From the NCBI GenBank assembly GCA_020683205.1, contig CP085689.1, positions 806,001-870,000 of the forward strand: a DNA stretch of 64,000 bases. The letters are read 5' to 3'. Numbering within the stretch: the stretch's first letter is position 1; the number at the start of each line of letters is the position of its first letter. The notes under the pieces were generated by a model. That model did not search any database. It saw only the letters and a list, made by a program, of their open reading frames with translations, and was not told the origin of the DNA. A program made the translations under genes and the position numbers. Shown in pieces: positions 57,000-64,000 of the stretch. The stretch comes from Lentisphaerae bacterium WC36 (GTDB lineage: Bacteria; Verrucomicrobiota; Lentisphaeria; Victivallales; SZUA-371).

Positions 57000-57902
57000 T
57001 GTATAGACTAGGATTTTAAAGAAGAAAAAATAAAATTTCGAACCACAACAGCGACCTATTGTTTAAAATTAAGCGATAATGAGCTTATAGAAAAGCTTGA
57101 TGGTTTGGTAGTTAATAATAGCCAGTCATTGGTAACTGCACTTGAGTATTGTGCAGCTAATAATATTGGTGCATTTAGAATTTTGTCACAAATTTTACCT
57201 CTTTACACTCATCCAGAAGTTGGTTATGAATTAAAAGATTTGCCAAGTTATGAATTAATTTTAAGTAATTTTGCAGCTGCTAAACAGTTTGCAATTGATA
57301 AAAATATTCGTCTAAGTTTTCATCCTGACCAATTTGTAGTGCTATCTTCGCCAAAAGAGCAGGTGGTCGTATCATCTCTTAAGGAACTTGAATATCATGC
57401 TGTAGTTGCTAATTTGGTTGGTGCTGATATGATAAATATTCATGCTGGTGGAGTTTATGGTGATAAAAAAAGTGCCCTAGAACGCTTTGTGGAAAATTTC
57501 AAACGCTTAAAGCCTTTAACACAAAAACTCATGACTGTTGAAAATGATGATAAATCATATACTCCTAGTGATTTAATAAAAATTTGTGAAAAATTAAATA
57601 TTTTAATGGTTTATGATGTACATCATCATCGTTGTAATCTAGATAATTTATCGGAAAAAGAAGCGACTTCAGTTGCTTGTGATTTAGCAACAAAAGTTAA
57701 TAAACAACCGCATTTTCATATTTCAAGCCCACTTGAACCATGGGGAAAGGTTTGTGGTCTTCATCGCAATCACGCAGATTTTATTGATATTAATGATTTT
57801 CCAAAAATTTGGAAAAATTTATCAGTTGACTATACCGTTGATATTGAAGCTAAAGCTAAAGAATTAGCAGTTAAAAAACTTTATAGCCAGCTTTCTTGTT
57901 AA
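56999..57902 (+). pseudogene. uvsE: UV damage endonuclease, frame broken after six codons
   Basis: From 57021 the frame is a normal UvsE: KIKFRTTTATYCLKLS, AFRILSQILPLYTHPEVGY, LSFHPDQFVVLSSP, INIHAGGVYGDKK, LMTVENDDKSYTP, VYDVHHHRC and the Glu in VDIEAKAKELA. These are the metal-binding His/Glu/Asp residues of the TIM-barrel nuclease that nicks at UV lesions. The expected N-terminus MYRLGF is found at 56999-57016 in another frame, its ATG overlapping the cupin stop, and ends at TAA (57017). About 11 bases appear deleted at GGATTTTAAAGAA, probably between short T runs. The only internal starts (e.g. TTG at 57105) would omit the first strand and ~40 residues. It is likely non-functional, or carries a sequencing error. 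Confidence 0.8.
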
Positions 57903-57966
57903 GCTATGAAATATTAATGATTGTGATTTAAAATTATTAGATTACAAAAATATCATTAAGTAATTT

Positions 57967-58479
57967 TCATTTAGACATTTTTTCAATGGTGTTAGTAGTA
58001 GAGAATCCATCAACAAAATTGATGAATTTGATGTCTGCTCCAACAGCAAAAAGTGCTTGTCGCTCTTCACTATTAAGCGTTTCAACAGTGTAATCTCCAC
58101 CTTTTACATAAATATCTGGACGAATAGCTTTGATTTCTGTAGTACAACGTTCTCCTGAAAAAATCACCACCGCATCGATACATGCAAGAGCTGCAACAAC
58201 ATAAGCTCGACTACGTTCGTCATTAACTGGGCGATTTGATCCTTTGATGGCACGCACGGATTCATCTGAATTAATTAATAATAGTAATTTATCACCTTTC
58301 TTGCGCGCCTCATATAAATATTTAACATGGCCTCGGTGTAATAAATCAAAACAGCCATTAGTCATTACTAATTTTTCGCGATTGTCTTGTAATTCACTGC
58401 GCCAGTTAATAGCTTCATCTAAAGTTAAAATTTTTAGTTCAGGGTCGATTAATGTTTGTTGAGTCGTTAAATTTGTCAT
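57967..58479 (-). CDS. rfaE2: D-glycero-beta-D-manno-heptose 1-phosphate adenylyltransferase
   Basis: 170 residues, a stand-alone nucleotidyltransferase of the HldE C-terminal type. The HxGH motif is in VMTNGCFDLLHRGHVKYL; INSDESVRAIKG, the RAYVVAALACIDAVVIF stretch and IYVKGGDYTVETL complete the site, as in RfaE2. It makes ADP-heptose for lipopolysaccharide core and fits the GT9 gene at 9615-10715. Heptose kinase (RfaE1), GmhA and GmhB are not in the window. No strong ribosome site. Confidence 0.93.
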   Translation of the reverse strand: MTNLTTQQTLIDPELKILTLDEAINWRSELQDNREKLVMTNGCFDLLHRGHVKYLYEARKKGDKLLLLINSDESVRAIKGSNRPVNDERSRAYVVAALACIDAVVIFSGERCTTEIKAIRPDIYVKGGDYTVETLNSEERQALFAVGADIKFINFVDGFSTTNTIEKMSK

Positions 58480-58539
58480 AATTAGGTTTAATACTCTATG
58501 TGATTATTAATTTAAAATTTAGTCAATCTTTTGAGAGAG

Positions 58540-59145
58540 TTATAAAGTTGTTTGGTCTTCTGGGTCAAGTGGTCTGAATAATGTTTCATCAAATCTGTAA
58601 TTTTCCTCAATATTAATTAAGTTATTCAAAACATTCATAACACCTTTAATTTCATTATTGGTGCAGGAAATACATGTTCTAGTTCTGACACCTAGTAAAT
58701 TTGCAGCATTGAGAAAAATTAAAGTATTTAAATTTTCAAATTGATCCGATAATACATATTCATGACTGTGAATGTTGCTACCATTTTGTTCAGGACTTGC
58801 GTTAAAACTATAACCTCTGGTATCGCTAGATTGGTCGGTATATAGCTCTGCTGTAAAAAACTCTGAGTCGCCCGCATAGCCTGCATTTTGCCGATCATCT
58901 TGAGTGAAATTTAATTCATCTTCGCCTGTGCTGACATACTCAACGTGATGCGGGGATTTATTATATTGCTCCATAACTAGTTTTTCTTGAGATACCAACA
59001 GGGCCTTTAAACTTTCTCTATTTATAACACAGAAAAAAATAGTAAAGCAGAAAATCAATATAATCGGAATTAAGCAAACTGCTGTTTCTGCAATAGCTTG
59101 CCCTTGTATGTTGTTATGAATTTTGTATATTGCTTTTTTAAACAT
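58540..59145 (-). CDS. TadE-like pseudopilin-type protein
   Basis: 201 residues from ATG 59145 (GAG 8 bases upstream). The N-terminus QGQAIAETAVCLIPIILIF is the TadE/TadG pattern: GQA-E followed by one membrane helix, with the rest outside. The C-terminal portion is polar, with a short disulfide-like TCISC and no known domain. TadE proteins belong to Flp/Tad pilus systems; none of the tad genes (tadA, tadB/C, rcpA) occurs in the window. Confidence 0.7.
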   Translation of the reverse strand: MFKKAIYKIHNNIQGQAIAETAVCLIPIILIFCFTIFFCVINRESLKALLVSQEKLVMEQYNKSPHHVEYVSTGEDELNFTQDDRQNAGYAGDSEFFTAELYTDQSSDTRGYSFNASPEQNGSNIHSHEYVLSDQFENLNTLIFLNAANLLGVRTRTCISCTNNEIKGVMNVLNNLINIEENYRFDETLFRPLDPEDQTTL

Positions 59146-59368
59146 GATTAATCTCAAATAAATTTAACATTTCAAATACACCTCTAATGGAAATATAACT
59201 ACATAAATCATAAAAATCAATGTTTTTTAGTATAAATAAAATTGTTTTATAGATAATAAGACCTATATTAGTAGGTAGTTTTTTTAGTATAAAAAGTTAC
59301 ACATTTGTATGAAAAAAAAGAAAAATTATAAAATACCCTAAATATTGATTGTTTTGAGGAAAATATTA

Positions 59369-60898
59369 ATGAATAGTGAAAAATGTCCGACGAAAATTTT
59401 TTTTGGAAATAATATTAAACGAAATTTTTTGATTTTTTTTATAGCGTTTATAATAATTAGATTGCTATTAAACTTTGCAATTCCTGTGACTGACCAAACT
59501 GAAGGTCGTTATGCTTTAATTGGTTATGAAATGGTTAATAAAAGTGATTTTTTGACTCCAATGTTCCATCATAAAGGGGATTTTGTTGCTTTTAAAGGAA
59601 AACCTCCATTAGCATTTTGGTGTGAAGCTTTTGCAATTAAATTTTTTGGTGTAAATAGTTTTGCGGTAAAGCTACCTTCTAGTTTAGCAGCATTTTTATT
59701 GCTTGCTTTGATCTACTTTGTGTTGAAACGGTATAAAAATAGTTATGTGGCGCGTAATGCGGTTATTTTTACTGGATTAAGCGGATTGTTTTTTGTTTAT
59801 AGTGGTAGCGTTATTGTTGATATGGTGCTACTATTTTTTATTGCGTCGTCGTTATTAGCGTATATGGCATTTCTTGAAGAAAAAGATAAACGGATTAAAA
59901 TTTTCTGGAGTATCGCAGTTTTTATCTTTGCGGCTGGTGGTTTTTTAACTAAAGGGCCAATTGCAATTTTTGAATTTGGTTTACCAGTTTTTTTATGGAC
60001 TTTAATCAATAAGCAGTGGAAAGGATTAAGAGATCATTCATGGGCATGGGCCATTGGGCCATTGTTATTTTTTATTATTGTTATACCTTGGTTTTACTTA
60101 AGTCATAAAAATGATGCAAATTTTTTAGAATACTTTTTCGTGAACGAAAATTTTAAAAGATTTATCTCTAAAGATTATGGTGATAAATATGGGGCCGGGC
60201 GTGAATTTCACTATTTTGCTGCTGTTTGGATGTTCTTATTATCTACTTTGCCGTGGGTGTTATTGCCGATTTATTCATGGTTTAAAAAAGGACAACAAAA
60301 TATTTTCAAACAGTTTTCATGGAATATTTTTAAAGACCCTATTTCTGGTATTTCTTTGTTGGCATTTTCTTCAATTACTTTATTTTGGTCATTAACTAGC
60401 CGTAGTCCAATTCATTATTTGCTACCAACAATTCCGATGTTTGCTGTTTATTTAGCGGTAAAATGTGATGAAAAATTTGAGCGTGAAAAGTTTGTAAAAA
60501 ATTTAATGCTTGGTGCTTGGGGAATGCTAATTTTATTAACGATTGGATTAAGTTCAATGGCTGTGTTTGTGCGCTTTGATAACAGTACAACGAAGTATGT
60601 TTTAGGAGAAGTTAGAGAATTGCAAAAACAATATCATTCTTTACAAAATAGTCAAGTTTACTTTGTTCGCGAAACACCATATTCTGCATATTTCTATGAC
60701 CATGATTTGATTATTAATCATAAAAATGAAGCTGAAGATTATAGTGTGAAAATAAATGAAAATACACAAAATATTTTGATTATTCGCTCGAAATATTTGA
60801 GGCGTGAAAAAGTTAAACCATTAGTTAAAGGTAGAACAATTTATCCAGTTGGCGCATGGAATATAATATTGCCTAAAGAGGTAAACAAAAATCAATAA
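59369..60898 (+). CDS. GT39/ArnT-like membrane glycosyltransferase
   Basis: 509 residues from ATG 59369 (GAGG upstream). About 11-12 membrane segments in the PMT_2 pattern. The first periplasmic loop carries the acidic motif VTDQTEGRYALIGYEM, as in ArnT and related polyprenyl-phosphate-sugar transferases, followed by GKPPLAFWCEAFAIKFFG. ArnT relatives decorate lipid A with an aminosugar; other members glycosylate proteins. Acceptor unknown. It converges with the AraC gene, 10 bp from stop to stop, without a terminator between. Confidence 0.85.
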   Translation: MNSEKCPTKIFFGNNIKRNFLIFFIAFIIIRLLLNFAIPVTDQTEGRYALIGYEMVNKSDFLTPMFHHKGDFVAFKGKPPLAFWCEAFAIKFFGVNSFAVKLPSSLAAFLLLALIYFVLKRYKNSYVARNAVIFTGLSGLFFVYSGSVIVDMVLLFFIASSLLAYMAFLEEKDKRIKIFWSIAVFIFAAGGFLTKGPIAIFEFGLPVFLWTLINKQWKGLRDHSWAWAIGPLLFFIIVIPWFYLSHKNDANFLEYFFVNENFKRFISKDYGDKYGAGREFHYFAAVWMFLLSTLPWVLLPIYSWFKKGQQNIFKQFSWNIFKDPISGISLLAFSSITLFWSLTSRSPIHYLLPTIPMFAVYLAVKCDEKFEREKFVKNLMLGAWGMLILLTIGLSSMAVFVRFDNSTTKYVLGEVRELQKQYHSLQNSQVYFVRETPYSAYFYDHDLIINHKNEAEDYSVKINENTQNILIIRSKYLRREKVKPLVKGRTIYPVGAWNIILPKEVNKNQ

Positions 60899-60908
60899 AA
60901 AAATTATT

Positions 60909-61760
60909 TCAAGATGATTGCTTACGATATTTTAATGGTGGAGTTTTATAATGCTTTTTGAATTGACTGGAAAATTCGTATTGTGATGAATATCCTAGTT
61001 GCTCGGCAATAACATAAATTGGCGAATTAGAATTTTTTAGCATTGAACATGCTGCTTCCATTTTTCTTTTTATGCGATATTGGTGAGGTGAAATACCTAA
61101 ATAGTTTTTAAATTTTTTCCTAAAATGTTCATAACTATATCCATTACGGCGGCAAAAATCATCGATAGAAATTTTTTTATCTAAGCTTGAACCTAAAAAA
61201 AGACAACCTTTTTCTATAATTTGATTTGAATATTCTTCATCTTTGTCATTAAGAAATTTATTTTGCATTAAACAATCTGTTATTAATGAAAAAATATTTG
61301 GAAAAAGTGAATATATTTGGGCATCTGTAACATTACTTAATGCATGTGTTATTGACTCAAAGCGTTCTAGCAACGCTTTATTAATATTTACTATTCCAAC
61401 AGGATTATTTTTATTACAACAATTGAGCTGTTTTAATAATTCATAAGCGGTAGGAGGAATTTCAATAAAACATTCCTTCCAATCACTATTTGGATTAATA
61501 ATATTACTATGTCGGTGATTTGGGAAACGCTGAAAGAACATTCCGCTTTTTAATTTATAACGTTTGTTATTTTCTTCGTCGATATATTCTCCCTCACCAT
61601 TAATAACTACAACTAAAACATAATTAATCCATATCGCATTTTTAAAATCTATTGATATATCATTTTTATCAATAAAACCTGCGCTATAGTATTCAAAATT
61701 TTTCATCTTTTTTGTTGATCTAGCAAAGGAGCATTCATTTAAAAATTCACCAATATTCAT
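60909..61760 (-). CDS. AraC-family regulator
   Basis: 283 residues. N-terminal cupin-like sensor (~25-110) and C-terminal pair of helix-turn-helix motifs: IDDFCRRNGYSYEHFRKKF with GISPHQYRIKRKMEAACSML, then VIAEQLGYSSQYEFSSQFKK and PPLKYRKQ. It is divergent from the GH2 gene, only 107 bp apart, so it probably activates GH2 expression in response to a sugar. Confidence 0.92.
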   Translation of the reverse strand: MNIGEFLNECSFARSTKKMKNFEYYSAGFIDKNDISIDFKNAIWINYVLVVVINGEGEYIDEENNKRYKLKSGMFFQRFPNHRHSNIINPNSDWKECFIEIPPTAYELLKQLNCCNKNNPVGIVNINKALLERFESITHALSNVTDAQIYSLFPNIFSLITDCLMQNKFLNDKDEEYSNQIIEKGCLFLGSSLDKKISIDDFCRRNGYSYEHFRKKFKNYLGISPHQYRIKRKMEAACSMLKNSNSPIYVIAEQLGYSSQYEFSSQFKKHYKTPPLKYRKQSS

Positions 61761-61867
61761 ATCTTATTTTACCAATTTTAATATTTTAGTAGCCAATATA
61801 AAGTGTATAATATCTAAATATACAGTGAAACAACTATAAATAATTGCAAACTAAAAAGAGTATAATT

Positions 61868-64000
61868 ATGGAAAATTCATCAAAATATCAGCGAAATGTA
61901 TCAATTTTAAAGAATGATTGGTATTTTTTGAATATGACTAACGCAAATGACATTTCAATAAAGAGTATTATAAATAATGGTTGTGAATTTGATGGAGAAA
62001 ATTGTGCTTGGCAAAAGGTTTGCGTGCCTCATGATTGGGCAATCACTGGAGATTTTTGCCGCTTCAATGACCTACAAATTACCAAAATCACTCAAGATGG
62101 AGAAGAGAAGGCGCATGAACATAATGGACGTACTGGTGGTTTGCCACATGTTGGCTCTGCAATTTATTGCCGAGTTATAACTTTTTCTGCTAATGATTTA
62201 GACCAAAAAACAGTTTTTTTTGATTTTGATGGTGTTATGAGTTGTTGTGAAATATATTTTAATGGAAAAAAAATTGGTAAAAATTTATATGGCTATACCT
62301 CATTTAGAGTTGATGCAACCTCAGCCGCAAAAGAGGGCGATAATTTATTGGTGGTTGTAGTTGAAAATCTGCCTGAAGCTTCGCGTTGGTATCCTGGAGC
62401 AGGAATTTATCGCAAAGTAACTTTAAATATCGTAGAGCAAGTTCATTTTAGTCAATGGGGAATTTTTGCATTCTGTGACAGGGAGCAGGTTAGTGCTGGG
62501 CAAGCAACTGTAAATTTACAATTAGAATGTCAAAACTTTAGTCAGAAAGCGATAGATTGTATGCTTAAAGTTAATTTAACAACGCCTGATAATGTTAAGC
62601 TAGGAACTGTTGCAATTTTAGAAAATATTAAAATTAATAATGATCAAGAAGTTGCAAGCTTTTTAACTAATTTTAATATTCAGAACCCACAATTATGGGG
62701 TATTGATAATCCTCAACAATATATAATCGAAGTTGTATTAATTGATGTTAATGCGAATAAAATTATTGACAAACAAAAAGTCTTATTTGGAGTGCGCAGT
62801 ATTAATTTTAGCAATGAAAACGGCTTTGAATTAAATAACAAGTGTGTTGAAGTACGTGGTGTTTGTATGCATCATGATTTAGGTCCATTAGGTGCGGCTG
62901 TTAATTATCGAGCAATTGAACGGCAAATTGAATTATTACAAAGTATGGGTTGCAACGCTATACGTACATCGCATAATCCCCCAGCAGTTGAATTGCTTGA
63001 TATTTGCGATAAAAAAGGGGTGTTAGTAATTGATGAGGCATTTGATGAATGGCGCAAAAAAAAGGTTAAAAATGGTTATCATACTATTTTTGAAGAAAAT
63101 GCTGAATATGATTTAACGTCCTTAATTCGCCGTGACCGTAATCATCCGTGTGTTATTGCTTGGAGTATTGGCAATGAAATTCAAGATCAAGATATTGCAG
63201 AAGGCGCTGCTACAGCAAAGTATTTAGCTGATATTGTCAAGAAATTAGATAAAACACGACCAATTACTATTGGATTTGATCATCCTGATGATGCTATTAA
63301 AAATAAATTAATTGATGAAGTTGATTTAGTCGGTTGGAATTATAAACAGCATCGTTATCATGAATTTCATAATTTAAACAAAAACTGGATCTGTTATGGT
63401 AGTGAAACAATGTCAACAGTTAGTTCGCGAGGCATTTACCATTTCCCAGTCAAAGAACAAACGATGTGGCATGAGTCTTATAGTGATGATTTGCAATTGA
63501 GTTCTTATGACTTAATTGCCCCTCCATGGGCATGTTTAATGGAAAGTGAATTTCACTATCAAAGCGTGTCGCCATTTATTTTTGGGCAATTTGTTTGGAC
63601 CGGATTTGATTATATAGGAGAGCCAACTCCTTTTGGAGAGCAATGGCCAGCTCGGAGTTCATATTTTGGCATTTTTGATTTGGTTGGTTTACCAAAAGAT
63701 CGCTTTTATATGTTTAAAAGTTTGTGGTGTGAAGGTGAAGATGTTTTGCATATTTTGCCTCATTGGACATGGTATGGGCGTGTTGGTATGAAAACACCAG
63801 TGCATGTTTATGCTAATTGCCACGAAGTTGAACTGTTTTTAAACGATCGTTCCCTTGGACGTAAAAACAAAGATTGTACTTTATCAAATTTATTATATCA
63901 TTATCGATTTATATGGGAAGATGTTTTATATGAACATGGTGAATTAATAGCAAAAGGTTATGATAAAAATAATAACTTAATTTTAGAACAAAAAATACAA
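61868..64000 (+). CDS. Glycoside hydrolase family 2 enzyme (runs off the window)
   Basis: 711 codons are present and the frame is still open at base 64000. AAGAG precedes the ATG; a TATAAT is at 61806-61811. GH2 layout: jelly-roll (CVPHDWAITGDF; YNG-type FNGKKIGKNLYGYTSFRVD), Ig-like domain, then a TIM barrel with acid/base E437 in WSIGNEIQ and nucleophile E513 in YGSETMS, and a further Ig-like region with MKTPVHVYANCHEVELFL. Substrates of this type are beta-galactosides or beta-glucuronides. There is no signal peptide, so it should act on imported sugars. It is divergent from AraC. Confidence 0.93.
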   Translation, partial: MENSSKYQRNVSILKNDWYFLNMTNANDISIKSIINNGCEFDGENCAWQKVCVPHDWAITGDFCRFNDLQITKITQDGEEKAHEHNGRTGGLPHVGSAIYCRVITFSANDLDQKTVFFDFDGVMSCCEIYFNGKKIGKNLYGYTSFRVDATSAAKEGDNLLVVVVENLPEASRWYPGAGIYRKVTLNIVEQVHFSQWGIFAFCDREQVSAGQATVNLQLECQNFSQKAIDCMLKVNLTTPDNVKLGTVAILENIKINNDQEVASFLTNFNIQNPQLWGIDNPQQYIIEVVLIDVNANKIIDKQKVLFGVRSINFSNENGFELNNKCVEVRGVCMHHDLGPLGAAVNYRAIERQIELLQSMGCNAIRTSHNPPAVELLDICDKKGVLVIDEAFDEWRKKKVKNGYHTIFEENAEYDLTSLIRRDRNHPCVIAWSIGNEIQDQDIAEGAATAKYLADIVKKLDKTRPITIGFDHPDDAIKNKLIDEVDLVGWNYKQHRYHEFHNLNKNWICYGSETMSTVSSRGIYHFPVKEQTMWHESYSDDLQLSSYDLIAPPWACLMESEFHYQSVSPFIFGQFVWTGFDYIGEPTPFGEQWPARSSYFGIFDLVGLPKDRFYMFKSLWCEGEDVLHILPHWTWYGRVGMKTPVHVYANCHEVELFLNDRSLGRKNKDCTLSNLLYHYRFIWEDVLYEHGELIAKGYDKNNNLILEQKIQ

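Noticed and set aside
59246-59288. Hairpin ACCTA...TAGGT followed by T residues as a terminator
   Set aside because: No plus-strand gene ends before it; it lies upstream of the GT39 gene and is only 5 bp, so it is not called.
1-64000. CRISPR array, rRNA operon, insertion sequence with transposase, replication origin
   Set aside because: No regular direct-repeat array, no rRNA-like stretch, no transposase or integrase frame and no DnaA-box cluster were found.

Overview
The window is about one third GC and reads throughout in the standard bacterial code. It comes from a Gram-negative anaerobe. The Gram-negative evidence is a lipopolysaccharide-type gene cluster, a heptose adenylyltransferase, an RND efflux pump and an MlaA-like outer-membrane protein. 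Anaerobic energy metabolism is indicated by a one-piece pyruvate:ferredoxin oxidoreductase, an anaerobic-type CbiK chelatase and a V/A-type ATPase in the order E-DUF2764-A-B-D-I-K. That ATPase order is familiar from Chlamydiae, spirochaetes and Bacteroidetes. Together with secreted sulfatase, heparinase-like, GH2 and GH63/MGH1-like enzymes it suggests a low-GC member of the PVC superphylum, such as Lentisphaerota. This is inference from gene content; no rRNA is present to confirm it.

Layout. 1-5.4 kb (minus strand): the 5' part of a secreted glycoside hydrolase, a cold-shock protein with a long leader, tRNA-Gln(UUG), a fusion of an MlaA-like domain to an alpha/beta hydrolase, and a glyoxalase II-like hydrolase. 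5.5-8.7 kb: a GntR/LacI-type regulator and an isolated phage-type terminase small/large pair. 8.9-13 kb (minus): a surface-glycan cluster (epimerase, GT4, GT9, WaaP-like kinase). 13.5-22 kb (plus): nifJ, a heparinase II/III-type gene with a single-base frameshift, and a sulfatase. 22-26.4 kb: a TPR lipoprotein, dCMP deaminase and leuS. 26.4-28.3 kb: an accessory interval bounded by two inverted repeats of about 110 bp and carrying an HNH-like gene. 28.3-34.2 kb: tcdA, a TatD-like hydrolase, a membrane-anchored solute-binding protein, a DUF4404-like protein and a Tim44/zinc-ribbon/TerB protein. 34.4-41.9 kb: the V-type ATPase operon. 42-47.6 kb (minus): DUF2760, Hsp70, Hsp70-DUF3731. 47.9-51.1 kb: a CBM9-like secreted protein, a FIST-domain lipoprotein and CbiK. 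51.2-56.1 kb (minus): MarR, membrane-fusion protein, RND pump. 56.4-64 kb: a YjlB-like cupin, a damaged UvsE, RfaE2, an orphan TadE-like protein, an ArnT-like GT39 protein, an AraC regulator, and a GH2 enzyme that runs off the end.

How the parts fit. The secreted hydrolases, the AraC and GntR sensors and the solute-binding protein point to scavenging of sulfated or complex glycans. NifJ would feed reduced ferredoxin into fermentative metabolism, and the V-type ATPase would set the ion gradient. Its K subunit keeps residues that could bind Na+. The envelope genes describe a lipopolysaccharide with core phosphorylation and possible lipid A modification. The items most worth a second look are the MlaA-hydrolase fusion and the hairpin in its leader, the orphan terminase pair, the inverted-repeat interval with the HNH-like gene, the double-Hsp70/DUF2760 operon, the Tim44/zinc-ribbon/TerB protein, and two recently broken genes (heparinase-like and uvsE).
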